The notes beneath the pieces are model-generated. The model saw only the letters and a list, made by a program, of their open reading frames with translations. It was not told where the DNA came from and ran no database searches. This document shows positions 35,281-44,510 of a stretch of DNA of 47,698 bases, one piece after another. Source of the stretch: Balneolaceae bacterium UBA1514 (GTDB lineage: Bacteria > Bacteroidota > Rhodothermia > Balneolales > Balneolaceae); the NCBI GenBank assembly GCA_002323515.1, contig DCQQ01000033.1, forward strand, positions 1-47,698, in the 5' to 3' direction. The position numbers and the translations under genes were made by a program. Every line of letters begins with the position of its first letter. Positions within the stretch are counted from its first letter, which is position 1.

Positions 35281-38200
35281 ATGTCTACGACAAATACAGG
35301 TAACAGAAAAGAATTTTGGCTGTCCACTTTTGCCATTAATAACAGAATAAGCGTAATGGTATTGGTGGCTCTAGTGGCCATTATGGGAATAATTTCCTAT
35401 CTAACCATTCCCAAAGAATCATTCCCTAACATAACGGTACCCAATATTTTTGTAGTCACGCTTTATCCTGGTGTATCACCAGAGGATATGGAGAGCCTAG
35501 TGACACGAAAATTAGAGGATGAATTAGGGAATATTTCTGAAATCAAAGAAATGACCTCTACCTCGACGGAAGGTTATTCCAGTGTGGTTTTAGAATTTGA
35601 TACGGGCATTGATATTGAAGAGGCCCTTCAAAAGGTACGTGAGAAGGTAGATCTAGCAAAAGCAGAGCTTCCTGAAGATGCCGAGGAACCCTTGGTTCAG
35701 GAGGTGAATTTGAGTGAGTTTCCCATTATGCAAATAAACTTATCGGGAGATTACGACTTAGAAATTCTGAAAGATATAGCAGAGGACCTGCAAGATAAAA
35801 TCGAAGCAATCCCGACGGTTTTAGGGGTAGATCTTACAGGTGGGTTAGAACGAGAAGTACAGGTTGATGTAGACTTAGCCAAATTAAAATATTATAACCT
35901 TAGCTTTGGTGACATAATTGGTGCGATTAGTGCTGAAAATGTTACCATCCCTGGTGGAGATATATCGGTAGGAACTAAGAGTTTTTTGTTGCGTGTCCCA
36001 GGTCAATATCAAGAGACAGCTCCAATTGAGGATGTGGTGTTAAAGGTGAACGAGGGCAAACCAACTTATCTTCGAGATATTGCCAACGTGACCTTTGGAT
36101 TTAAAGAGAGAGAAACCTATTCAACCTTGGATGAATCTCCAGTAATTACCTTAGGTGTAAAAAAACGTACGGGTGAAAATATATTAGAAACTTATGATCG
36201 GGTAAGTGCCATTTTAGATGACGCTTTACCTTCCTTGCCCCCTACAACCACCTACAAAATTACCAATGATCAAAGCAAAGATGTGAAGAATATGGTAAAC
36301 AGTTTGGAAAATAATATCATTTCTGGACTTATTTTGGTTATTGGAGTTCTACTTTTTTTCTTAGGAGTTCGTAATGCATCCTTTGTCGGTATATCCATTC
36401 CGCTTTCTATGTTTTTGTCGTTCATAATTCTAAGTGCACTCGGCATAACCATGAACATGATTGTTTTATTTTCTTTGATATTAGCTTTAGGAATGTTGGT
36501 GGATAATGCAATCGTAGTTGTAGAGAACATTTATCGATATCTCGAAGAAGGGTATGATAATTTTGAATCCGCAAAAAAAGGGACAGGAGAGGTTGCTGGA
36601 CCAATTATTGCAGGAACAGCCACCACACTTGCGGCTTTTTTCCCTATGATTTTTTGGCCTGGTACGGTGGGCGAGTTTATGGGGTACTTACCAAAAACAC
36701 TAATCATTACCCTGAGTAGTTCTTTATTTGTAGGGCTAATTATTAACCCGGTGATATGTGCATTGTTTATGACTATTGATGGTGATACCAACAAAGCACA
36801 TTTGACCAAACGTGGTAAATACATACTTTATTTTTTGTTGGCTTTGGTGCTACTAGTTTTGGTACTAAGTAGTTTTGTTACATGGACTATGCTCATCGTA
36901 TTAGGGGTATTGTTATGGTTACTAAATAAATATGTTTTAGCTCCTACTGGCAAATGGTGGCAAGCAGAAGGTTTGAATGTATTCATAGGCACCTATGAAA
37001 ATTCCCTTGTGTGGGCTCTAAATAACCGTCTAAAGACGGTTGGAATTGCTTTTTTTGCGCTTATCATGAGCTTTATTGTCTTAGGAGTATTCAATCCTGG
37101 AACAGAATTTTTTCCAGAAGACATACCTCCGAGGGATGTCTATGTTCAAATTCAAACCCCCGTTGGCTCTGATGTAGAGTTTACCCGATCTATTGTTGAT
37201 AAGGTTGCCGAACGAGTGAAAAATATCCCACAGGCGAGTGATATTAATACCATATTGGCGGTTTCAGGTGCTGCTATATCAAGTGACCCTGCTGGTGGGG
37301 GTGGTAATTCTACTCATAAAGGAACGGTAGCCATAAATTTTGTCGACTACGAACTTCGTGAGGGAGATATCTTTGAGGCGATGGAGTATATGCGAAATGA
37401 TCTTAATGGAGTTATAGCAGGGGCTAAAATTACGGTAGAAAAACCTGAGGATGGCCCCCCAACAGGCCCCCCTGTTAATTTAGAAATTTCTGGTCCCGAT
37501 ATGGCGGAATTGACGAGAATATCTAATGATGTGTTAAGCGCCTTGGAAGCCGATTCAATTTTTGCAAAAATGGATGGTTTAGAAACAGATCTACCGGATT
37601 CTCGACCAGAAATACGAGTGGAAGTAGATCGGGAAAAAGCAGGTCTATATGAACTGAACACCAATATGATTGGGATGACGGTTCGGCAAGCAATAAATGG
37701 AGTTGAAGCTTCAAAATTTAGGGATGGGAAAGAAGAATACGAGATTGTAGTACGCCTAGCAAAGGAATATCGCGACGATTTAAGCACCTTATCGGATTTG
37801 ACGGTATTTCATGAAGGTGTTCAAATACCTCTTTCTGAAGTAGCTTCCTGGGAGATTAGTGACGGCTTCGGTGGAATACGGCACAAAGAATCTGAGCGAG
37901 TAATAACGGTGAGTGCCGATGTCCGTTCTGGCTATCAATCCAACGCGGTCTTAGCAGAAGCTCAGCAAGTATTGGCTACTTATTTAAACGGTTTACCGCC
38001 AGGATATAATTACGAGTGGACGGGTCAGCAGCAGGAACAAGACGAATCGTTTGCTTTTTTAGGTAGAGCCTTTTTGATTGCTGTCTTCTTAATTGCATTC
38101 ATCTTAGTTTCTCAATTCAATTCCATAGTAAAACCGGTTATTATTCTTAGTTCCGTAGTTATGTCGACAGCAGGAGTTTTTTACGGGTTGGTAACCTTTC

Positions 38201-38673
38201 AGATGGCTTTTGGACTTATGGCCTTTTTGGGGCTTATTTCTTTAGCTGGGGTAGTAGTAAACAACGCTATTGTACTTATCGACTATGTGGATATTTTACG
38301 AACTAGGGACGGTCTTGATTTACGCTTAGCCTTGGTACAGGCAGGTAAAGTACGTTTTCGACCTGTAATTTTAACGGCTATAACCACGACCTTGGGTTTA
38401 GTTCCACTAGCAGTTGGATTTAACTTTGATTTTATCACACTGGTTAATAACCCCCTCGAATTTTTTAAACATTTAGGAGAATATATTTATTGGGGGGGTG
38501 AACAGGCAGCTTGGTGGGGGCCAATGGCTATAGCAGTAATTGTAGGACTGTTATTTTCTACTTTCCTTACTCTAATATTAGTGCCTGTGCTATACAGTGT
38601 TATTGAGCGAGGTAAACAATCTCTGCAGCAACTATTTTTTGCTCGCAAAGAAAGCACACCTATAACGGAATAA
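35281..38673 (+). CDS. RND efflux transporter (AcrB/HAE-related)
   Basis: The 1130-residue protein is an RND inner-membrane proton-driven pump with two repeats of six core helices and large periplasmic loops. TM1 is near 20-40 and is followed by the family motif YPGVSPEDMESLVTRKLED. In TM4 the usual DD pair reads VDNAIVVVEN (D408, N409). The protein is longer than AcrB (about 1050): two extra hydrophobic segments lie between TM6 and TM7 (about 514-535 and 537-555), and a loop of about 30 residues is inserted before TM12. It is the third gene after tetR. The substrate is unknown. Confidence 0.93.
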   Translation: MSTTNTGNRKEFWLSTFAINNRISVMVLVALVAIMGIISYLTIPKESFPNITVPNIFVVTLYPGVSPEDMESLVTRKLEDELGNISEIKEMTSTSTEGYSSVVLEFDTGIDIEEALQKVREKVDLAKAELPEDAEEPLVQEVNLSEFPIMQINLSGDYDLEILKDIAEDLQDKIEAIPTVLGVDLTGGLEREVQVDVDLAKLKYYNLSFGDIIGAISAENVTIPGGDISVGTKSFLLRVPGQYQETAPIEDVVLKVNEGKPTYLRDIANVTFGFKERETYSTLDESPVITLGVKKRTGENILETYDRVSAILDDALPSLPPTTTYKITNDQSKDVKNMVNSLENNIISGLILVIGVLLFFLGVRNASFVGISIPLSMFLSFIILSALGITMNMIVLFSLILALGMLVDNAIVVVENIYRYLEEGYDNFESAKKGTGEVAGPIIAGTATTLAAFFPMIFWPGTVGEFMGYLPKTLIITLSSSLFVGLIINPVICALFMTIDGDTNKAHLTKRGKYILYFLLALVLLVLVLSSFVTWTMLIVLGVLLWLLNKYVLAPTGKWWQAEGLNVFIGTYENSLVWALNNRLKTVGIAFFALIMSFIVLGVFNPGTEFFPEDIPPRDVYVQIQTPVGSDVEFTRSIVDKVAERVKNIPQASDINTILAVSGAAISSDPAGGGGNSTHKGTVAINFVDYELREGDIFEAMEYMRNDLNGVIAGAKITVEKPEDGPPTGPPVNLEISGPDMAELTRISNDVLSALEADSIFAKMDGLETDLPDSRPEIRVEVDREKAGLYELNTNMIGMTVRQAINGVEASKFRDGKEEYEIVVRLAKEYRDDLSTLSDLTVFHEGVQIPLSEVASWEISDGFGGIRHKESERVITVSADVRSGYQSNAVLAEAQQVLATYLNGLPPGYNYEWTGQQQEQDESFAFLGRAFLIAVFLIAFILVSQFNSIVKPVIILSSVVMSTAGVFYGLVTFQMAFGLMAFLGLISLAGVVVNNAIVLIDYVDILRTRDGLDLRLALVQAGKVRFRPVILTAITTTLGLVPLAVGFNFDFITLVNNPLEFFKHLGEYIYWGGEQAAWWGPMAIAVIVGLLFSTFLTLILVPVLYSVIERGKQSLQQLFFARKESTPITE

Positions 38674-38684
38674 ATTATTGGCGT

Positions 38685-39092
38685 ATGATTCAACGTATTC
38701 AAACAGTCTACTTAATAAGTAGTATTATATTAAATGGATCCATGTTTGCTACTGCACTCTTTAAAAGAGCAGTAGAAGGGCCGCAGGATTGGATATGGAT
38801 TGGGCTTGTAGGTGTTGCGGCACTTTCTGTGGTAATTAGCTTATGGGCGATTTTTCAATATTCGAATCGAACACAGCAGATGAAAACCATTCGGATAGCC
38901 CAATTATTCCAAATTATGTTAGTGGGTGGTTCCTTTGGGATTCTCTTTTCACTTGGTGGAATAGGCATCTATTTATGGGACGAAGCAATTGGTGTTGGTC
39001 TGGTTATTACTGCATTCGGTGTGCAGCTTTTAGCTGTTCGTGGGGTTCGTAAAGATGAAGAACTTGTTAAATCTATGGACCGGCTGCGTTAA
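38685..39092 (+). CDS. DUF4293-like four-helix membrane protein
   Basis: The 135-residue protein opens with MIQRIQTVYLISSI and ends with RKDEELVKSMDRLR. Both ends match the DUF4293 family that is common in Bacteroidota and relatives. Four membrane helices are visible (about 7-25, 35-55, 70-92 and 96-115). Function is unknown for the family. It starts 12 nt after the RND stop and is followed after 26 nt by a DMT transporter, so it is probably the fifth gene of the tetR operon. Family assignment is from memory of the termini. Confidence 0.75.
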   Translation: MIQRIQTVYLISSIILNGSMFATALFKRAVEGPQDWIWIGLVGVAALSVVISLWAIFQYSNRTQQMKTIRIAQLFQIMLVGGSFGILFSLGGIGIYLWDEAIGVGLVITAFGVQLLAVRGVRKDEELVKSMDRLR

Positions 39093-39118
39093 TCTAAATA
39101 GTAATGCAGTCTAAATAA

Positions 39119-40147
39119 ATGCATAGCGGTAACCCCACACAAGAGATCCCCATATGGAGAGTAATCCTGATCATGGGAATAGGACTCTCGGCAATTGGCT
39201 TTTCTCCTGTACTAGTTCGATTTGCTTCGGATAGTTCACCTTTCTTGTTAGCGGTCGTACGAACCCTTACCGCTTATATCGTTTTGTCACCCTTTTATTT
39301 TTGGTATAGAAGGAAAACGTTTAGGGATACACAAGGCTCATCCATTGAAATAAAGGGTGTGCAAAGCGAAGTATCTAAACAATTTTGGTGGATGGCACTA
39401 GCTGGCGCTAGCTTAGGCCTTCATTTGATTGCATGGATTAGTTCTATCTATTTTACCTCTATAGCCTCATCTTCTATTTTAGTAACCATCCATCCGATAC
39501 TGCTCATTTTAGTTGAAAGAATAGCGTTTAAGTATCGATTTCAATGGACTGTTTGGGTAGGTGTGTTCATTGCGTTTATTGGGTCCATTATTTTAGGCTT
39601 TAGTGATCAAGCTGCCGAGGGTATGTATCCAAATCCTGTATTAGGGAATACCCTTGCTGTGCTAGCGGCCATAATATTTGCGGTATACTTTTTAGTTGGC
39701 AATCGTATTCGGCAACAAACTAGCTGGATAGAGTATGTAGTACCTGTATATGGTTGGGCGGCTGCAACCGCGTTTATCGTTTTATTAGCCTTGTATAGTG
39801 CGGCGCATTGGGGATGGATTAATGCATCCGACTCTGTACTTTTGAAAGGAATCGTAGCTTCGGTTAGTGGGGAGAGCTTAGGGCTAAGGGAGCTCTTAAA
39901 TCCTTCCTTGTTATGGGTGGGAGTGGCTTTAGCGTTAGGTCCTCAAATTATTGGGCATGGCATTCTGAATTACGCGGTTAAGTTTGTTTCACCAACCTTA
40001 CTATCGACGCTCATTCTTTTTGAACCTGTATTATCATCGGTAGTAGCTTTCATTATTTTTGGAGAAATACCTCTGTTTTGGTCCTTGATTGGAATGGGGG
40101 TCATATTCCTAGGGATCCTCTTAACATGGGTTAAAAAGTCCCGATAA
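39119..40147 (+). CDS. EamA/DMT-family transporter
   Basis: The 342-residue protein is a ten-helix DMT transporter with two EamA repeats. The first opens MGIGLSAIGFSPVLVRFASD. LGNTLAVLAAIIFAVYFLVG starts the second, and the late segment TLLSTLILFEPVLSSVVAFI matches family helix 9. An extra loop at about 230-265 lengthens the second half. It lies 26 nt after the DUF4293 gene and may be the last member of the tetR-RND operon. Its function could be export of small metabolites; the substrate is unknown. Confidence 0.88.
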   Translation: MHSGNPTQEIPIWRVILIMGIGLSAIGFSPVLVRFASDSSPFLLAVVRTLTAYIVLSPFYFWYRRKTFRDTQGSSIEIKGVQSEVSKQFWWMALAGASLGLHLIAWISSIYFTSIASSSILVTIHPILLILVERIAFKYRFQWTVWVGVFIAFIGSIILGFSDQAAEGMYPNPVLGNTLAVLAAIIFAVYFLVGNRIRQQTSWIEYVVPVYGWAAATAFIVLLALYSAAHWGWINASDSVLLKGIVASVSGESLGLRELLNPSLLWVGVALALGPQIIGHGILNYAVKFVSPTLLSTLILFEPVLSSVVAFIIFGEIPLFWSLIGMGVIFLGILLTWVKKSR

Positions 40148-40212
40148 TCAAGCTATAGAGGGTCTTTAAGCCTCGATAAAGCCATTAAGAAGTATCATTA
40201 AAAAATATTCCG

Positions 40213-40264
40213 TATATTTATCAATGTCTTAGGAGTAAAACAATAATTTACCTCCTGCCAAGAC
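40213..40264 (+). promoter_or_regulatory. Possible mltF promoter box with 5'-terminal hairpin
   Basis: TATATTTA (40213-40220) is one base off TAnnTTTG. Transcription would begin near 40227, at the foot of a hairpin: GTCTT-AGGAG-TAAA (40226-40239) pairs with TTTA-CTCCT-AAGAC (40247-40264), with bulges C40251 and 40257-40259. The hairpin ends 8 nt before the mltF ATG. No -33 TTTG is seen. Confidence 0.4.
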
Positions 40265-40272
40265 TAAAAAGA

Positions 40273-41784
40273 ATGTCATCTATTCTTACCATATCGAAAC
40301 GCTATAAACAGACTTTATACTTGGGTTTGGGCTCATTTCTTTTATTCTCTTGTAGTGGCGAGATAGAAGATCATAAAGCTGTTGAATCCATATCAATTGA
40401 GTTATCAGCCCCAATATCTAGAGATTTTGATCAGATAAAAAAAGAAGGGGTTCTAAGAATGATCACTCGTTATAGTTCGGGGAGTTATTTTTTAGATCAT
40501 GGTATTCAGGCTGGTTTTGAATATGAGTTTGTTCAGGCTTTTGCCAAATCTCACGGTCTTAGCGTTGAAGTCATAATACCTGCGCCCAACCAATCACCAA
40601 TTGAATTGTTGAATTATGGGAAGGGAGATATCATTGCGGATAATCTAACGATAAGCGAAGAACGCTCGAAATGGCTTCGTTTTTCGCGCTCATATAATAA
40701 AGTAAATCAGGTGGTTGTTGTATCCTCGGCATTAGGGTATACTCCCTATCAGGTTAATGATCTAGAAGGTATTCCTATAACTGTCCAAAAAAATAGCTCC
40801 TACTATCCCGTATTGCTACGATTAATGGACATGGGATGGAATTTGGAACTCAATGTCATAGAAGAAGAGCGTTCCACTGAAAGTATCCTTATGGACTTAG
40901 CCCGGGGAGAAGTTCTAGCTACGGTTGCGGATGATCATATATTACAGGCGTCAAAAAAGTATATGCGCGGATTGATAGAAGGCCCAGTTCTTACCCGAAA
41001 TGATGATATTGCCTGGGCAGTACGTACCAATACGCCAATATTAGAAAAAGAGGTAAATTCCTTTCTATCCCAACATATGTGGATTGATGAAAATGGAACT
41101 CCCAAGCGTAGTGAGTTTCTTAATGTACTACGAAAAAAATATTTCGAAGGAAGTCGGCAAATGGCTGATTACTTTAATCCCGTTAAAGATCAGCAAAAAA
41201 TGGGTGCACTATCTCCTTATGACAGTTTAATGCAACAAGTATCCTTAGAATTTGGACTGGATTGGGTTATGCTTACTGCGGTGGCTGCTCAAGAGTCTAA
41301 ATTTGATCCTGCGGTGGTGAGTTGGGCAGGTGCTGTTGGCATTATGCAGGTAATCCCTAAATATTCAGAACAAACCGCAGATTCGCTACTTATTCCTGAA
41401 ATAAATATTCGAGAAGGAGCCCGTATTTTATCCGAGCATATACAGCATTATTCTTATATGGATTCATTGGAAAGCTGGTCGTTTGCTTTGGCTACCTATA
41501 ACGCCGGAGCTGGACACATAGCCGATGCCCGAAGAATTGCAATGGATCACAATAAAGATCCTAATAAGTGGGCAGATGTATCACCATCTTTGTTAAAAAA
41601 GATGGAGCCAAAGTATTTTGAACAAACTCGTCACGGATATGCCAGAGGAATTGAGACGGTTCAATACGTTCAAAATATTTTAAATAGATATAATACCTAT
41701 AAGGCAATTATTGTGTTAAGTCAGGAATCTAGGCCTGAACCCAAAGGAATTTTAGGATTCAATAACTTAAAAGTAGCTGGTTAA
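40273..41784 (+). CDS. mltF: Membrane-bound lytic murein transglycosylase F-like lipoprotein
   Basis: MltF-type enzymes cleave peptidoglycan to 1,6-anhydromuropeptides in the cell envelope. The 503-residue protein has a lipoprotein signal ending LLFSC (Cys27). A solute-binding-protein-like domain (about 55-275) contains KKEGVLRMITRYSSGSYFLD and DNLTISEERSKWLRFSRSY. A C-terminal SLT domain (about 320-480) has catalytic Glu341 in AAQESKFDPAVVSWAGAVG and the ATYNAGAGHIADARR segment. Length and order match MltF. It is monocistronic, and the convergent phosphatase gene ends only 4 bp away. Confidence 0.93.
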   Translation: MSSILTISKRYKQTLYLGLGSFLLFSCSGEIEDHKAVESISIELSAPISRDFDQIKKEGVLRMITRYSSGSYFLDHGIQAGFEYEFVQAFAKSHGLSVEVIIPAPNQSPIELLNYGKGDIIADNLTISEERSKWLRFSRSYNKVNQVVVVSSALGYTPYQVNDLEGIPITVQKNSSYYPVLLRLMDMGWNLELNVIEEERSTESILMDLARGEVLATVADDHILQASKKYMRGLIEGPVLTRNDDIAWAVRTNTPILEKEVNSFLSQHMWIDENGTPKRSEFLNVLRKKYFEGSRQMADYFNPVKDQQKMGALSPYDSLMQQVSLEFGLDWVMLTAVAAQESKFDPAVVSWAGAVGIMQVIPKYSEQTADSLLIPEINIREGARILSEHIQHYSYMDSLESWSFALATYNAGAGHIADARRIAMDHNKDPNKWADVSPSLLKKMEPKYFEQTRHGYARGIETVQYVQNILNRYNTYKAIIVLSQESRPEPKGILGFNNLKVAG

Positions 41785-41788
41785 CCAT

Positions 41789-43585
41789 CTATTCTTTCTT
41801 GACCACAATTAGGGTTAGGTCATCAAATCGCATATGATTTGAGAATTCGTTGACCTCGGATATGATGGCATTTTTTATTTCTTCCGCTGTTTTATCTAAG
41901 TGCCTCAAGACAACTTTTTTTAGCCGATTAAGACTGTATTCCTCCTCAGTTGTAGGGTGCATGGCCTCGGTCACTCCATCTGTATAGAAAATTACTACAT
42001 CATTGGCCTCTAAGGTAAAATATGAAACCGTATAGGGGGCTAATGTAGGTAGAACGCCTAAGAGCAAACCTCCTTCATTCAATTCGATTTGTTCAACTTG
42101 TGCGTTAAATTCATTCATCGGGTCACTTGTACTTCTACGAAAAACAATGGGATGGTCATGACCAGCATTCACAAACTTGAGGGTTTTACCGTCAGCTTCA
42201 ATTTTAGTCCAAAAGAAGGTAATGAACTTATCTGCTGGGATATTTGTGTATATAAAATCGTTTATGGTCCCTGTAGCAGCTTCGAGAGTGGTCTCCTGCA
42301 AGGTTAAGGCGTGAATCATAGCTTGCAAATTAGCCATGAGTAAAGCCGCTGGAACACCCTTACCTGTAACATCGGCTATACTTAATAGATGTCCTCCATC
42401 ATTCAACCGGAATAAATCAAAATAGTCGCCACCTATTTGCTTTGAGGGAATATTTATGGCTGCTATATCCAAACCTTCTATAAAGGGTAATTTTTTTGGT
42501 AGTAAGCCCTCCTGAATGGTTCGAGCTAGCTCTAATTCTTTTTGAAATTGTTGATTGAGTAGTTGTTCTTGCAATAATTGAATTCGTTTAATATTAAGAA
42601 CAACTAGATTGGCCAATGATAGAACAAAATCAAGCTCATCAACAGCTAGGGCCTGTCCTGTACTTTTGTTACCTATGCCTATAACACCTAAAGTCTCTCC
42701 TTGAGATTCAACGGGCAATACATAATGAATTTTTTGTTGGGTTAAATAGGTAGCCCAAGCTTCTAGTTCATCTGTTGAGGAGCTATCAACTCCAAAATCA
42801 GCCATAGTCTCGACTGCCATTACTCTAGGTATGTCAAAAAGTACCAACGGATTATGTTCCAGGACTTTTATTTGAAGTCCAGATTGAACCAACGCTCTTA
42901 CCTGCCCCCCTTCTTTGAATAAAAATAGAAAGCGATTTACGAAAAGTTGACCTAATAGAGCAAACTTCATGGTCCGACTTAACTCATCAATCGACTGCAT
43001 TTGGTTAAAGTCCTTACTTAATTCAAAAAGCGAATCTAAATCATGAACTTTTCTGTCGAGCCGTCGGTTTATTTTTTTTAATTCTTCAAACATTCTTGAG
43101 CTAGAAAGTGTAGCTGAGGTAATGAGGCATAAATTTTCAATGAAATCCTGTTCCTGGGTCGTAATAGCCTCAGATCTAAAGGTGGGTTCAATACAAAGAA
43201 ACCCGATATGGTGGGTAGATGTTCTCAAGTGAAACATCACAGCATCCTTTGAGAGCTCTAGCCCCTCAAAAAGTTCAGGGAGTTCTCTGGAGTGGTAGAC
43301 CCCCTTTTTTAAGCTCCCGATTTCGGGCTCATGGTTAAGCATTTGACCTTCAAGATGGGAAAAACGACCTTTTCCTTTTGAGATGACATAACGGTCTTCA
43401 CCTGGCCCGTGTACAATGATACAGGCACTACTTACTCTTAATTTCCCAAGGCTGATCAGAAGTAAGTTGTTTAAAATGAATTCTGGATCTTGAGACTCAA
43501 TTAAATCCCGGCCAGTCTCTAAGAGCGTACGTTGTTCAAAATGCCCTAATTGAATGGCTCGATCATTTGAACTAGATCCATTCAT
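41789..43585 (-). CDS. PP2C/SpoIIE-type phosphatase with GAF-like sensor domains
   Basis: The 598-residue protein has two GAF-like domains (about 15-160 and 200-335), a coiled-coil linker (about 336-360) and a C-terminal SpoIIE/RsbU phosphatase (about 370-597). Metal-binding Asp residues are seen in GGDYFDLF (D387), FYTDGVTEA (D536) and FDDLTLIVV (D588/D589). In the partner-switching scheme this phosphatase dephosphorylates the STAS antagonist, freeing it to bind the anti-sigma kinase. Both partners are encoded just upstream (3-nt gap to the kinase gene). The GAF signal is unknown. Confidence 0.92.
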   Translation of the reverse strand: MNGSSSNDRAIQLGHFEQRTLLETGRDLIESQDPEFILNNLLLISLGKLRVSSACIIVHGPGEDRYVISKGKGRFSHLEGQMLNHEPEIGSLKKGVYHSRELPELFEGLELSKDAVMFHLRTSTHHIGFLCIEPTFRSEAITTQEQDFIENLCLITSATLSSSRMFEELKKINRRLDRKVHDLDSLFELSKDFNQMQSIDELSRTMKFALLGQLFVNRFLFLFKEGGQVRALVQSGLQIKVLEHNPLVLFDIPRVMAVETMADFGVDSSSTDELEAWATYLTQQKIHYVLPVESQGETLGVIGIGNKSTGQALAVDELDFVLSLANLVVLNIKRIQLLQEQLLNQQFQKELELARTIQEGLLPKKLPFIEGLDIAAINIPSKQIGGDYFDLFRLNDGGHLLSIADVTGKGVPAALLMANLQAMIHALTLQETTLEAATGTINDFIYTNIPADKFITFFWTKIEADGKTLKFVNAGHDHPIVFRRSTSDPMNEFNAQVEQIELNEGGLLLGVLPTLAPYTVSYFTLEANDVVIFYTDGVTEAMHPTTEEEYSLNRLKKVVLRHLDKTAEEIKNAIISEVNEFSNHMRFDDLTLIVVKKE

Positions 43586-43588
43586 TTG

Positions 43589-44008
43589 TTAGATCCGTTT
43601 TCTCATCAATATGGTATTGGTTTTACCGGCGCTAGAATATTCCACCGAATCCATAAGTTTGTTAATTAAATAAACACCCATGCCACCACGTTGTTTATTT
43701 TTAATTCTTTTTAGAAGATCCGGGGGTTGATATTCATCCGCATTAAAATGAATACCAGTATCGCTAAGTCGTACCCATAATGTATCTTTAGAGGTTCCTA
43801 ATTCTATTTTTACATTATGATTGGGATCGTTATTGTAGGCGTGTTTTATAATGTTGGTATAAGCTTCGTCAACCGCTAAAATGATTTCGTCTAAATAGTT
43901 TTTATTCACATCAAATTGTTGAACAAATTTTTGAACAAAGTTGCGTACTTCTCGCAAATGCTCAGTAGAGGAGGATACATTAATACTTTGCGATGTTGAA
44001 GCTTTCAA
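43589..44008 (-). CDS. RsbW/SpoIIAB-like anti-sigma factor kinase
   Basis: The 139-residue protein is a GHKL ATPase-fold kinase of the RsbW type. The N-box is ILAVDEAYTNIIKHAY (D47, N52), the G1-like part is LWVRLSDTGIHF and the G2 box is RGGMGVYLINKLMD. It should phosphorylate the STAS protein encoded upstream and bind a sigma factor or other target. The start is TTG at 44008, 14 nt after the STAS stop. No ATG lies near the family N-terminus. No sigma factor gene is in the window, so the target is unknown. Confidence 0.9.
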   Translation of the reverse strand: MKASTSQSINVSSSTEHLREVRNFVQKFVQQFDVNKNYLDEIILAVDEAYTNIIKHAYNNDPNHNVKIELGTSKDTLWVRLSDTGIHFNADEYQPPDLLKRIKNKQRGGMGVYLINKLMDSVEYSSAGKTNTILMRKRI

Positions 44009-44022
44009 GATACTAAATCGGA

Positions 44023-44379
44023 CTACTTTTGGGTTTTGAAACTGCTAAGTGCCTCAGATTCATCTCTATGAATATCATACAAACTAGGGAAACCCAATAA
44101 GTCAAAGACATGATAGACACCATCGGTCATATTTGATAGTTTAATATCCCCGCCAAGATTTCGAATGTCTTCAATGTAGGCCATGAACACACCCAGTCCA
44201 GCACTCGCTATATACTCTAAGTTCGAACAGTTTACTATTATGTGGTAAGCCTCTGTTTCAATTAAGGTTTTAAACTGCTGTTCAAGCTGGAAGGCATTAT
44301 GAGCATCCAGTTCTCCATTTATTTCAAGAATCGCAATATGCTCTTCTTGGCGTTTGGTAATCGTAAAGTGTTTCATCAT
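44023..44379 (-). CDS. STAS-domain anti-sigma factor antagonist
   Basis: The 118-residue protein is a single STAS domain of the SpoIIAA/RsbV type. The phosphorylation loop is NLEYIASAGLGVFM with Ser59 at the conserved position. The early IAILEINGELDAHNAF strand-loop and the final helix region also fit. Unphosphorylated protein should bind the kinase and release its target. It is the first gene of the STAS-kinase-phosphatase operon. The start has two Met codons (44379 and 44376); either is possible. Its upstream region contains an ACGTATACGT palindrome. Confidence 0.93.
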   Translation of the reverse strand: MMKHFTITKRQEEHIAILEINGELDAHNAFQLEQQFKTLIETEAYHIIVNCSNLEYIASAGLGVFMAYIEDIRNLGGDIKLSNMTDGVYHVFDLLGFPSLYDIHRDESEALSSFKTQK

Positions 44380-44428
44380 AACTAGTGAGTCAGCGTATTC
44401 AGGACGATAGGATATTATGGCAAGTCAG

Positions 44429-44450
44429 TACGTATAAGGAACGTATACGT
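44429..44450 (-). promoter_or_regulatory. Repeated ACGTATA / palindrome upstream of the STAS operon
   Basis: ACGTATA occurs at 44429 and 44441, and the second lies in the 10-bp palindrome ACGTATACGT (44441-44450), which runs on into another CGTATAA. The cluster is 50-72 bp before the STAS start codon, within the presumed promoter region, so it may be an operator. No clear TAnnTTTG box is seen here. Confidence 0.3.
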
Positions 44451-44479
44451 ATAATATAGATAAGTTGATCCAAAAAAAT

Positions 44480-44510
44480 AGGGCATTACATCATTCCGAT
44501 ATAATGCCCT
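44480..44510 (-). terminator. Intrinsic terminator downstream of the SPOR gene
   Basis: AGGGCATTA (44480-44488) and TAATGCCCT (44502-44510) form a perfect 9-bp stem with a 13-nt loop. On the minus strand the hairpin is followed by A and seven T (44472-44479). This is the clearest intrinsic terminator in the window. It lies about 148 nt after the SPOR stop. Confidence 0.75.

Noticed and set aside
37347..37787. Open frame of about 146 codons on the minus strand inside the RND gene
   Set aside because: It lies wholly opposite a strongly conserved pump gene, matches no family I know and has no promoter; it is a shadow frame.
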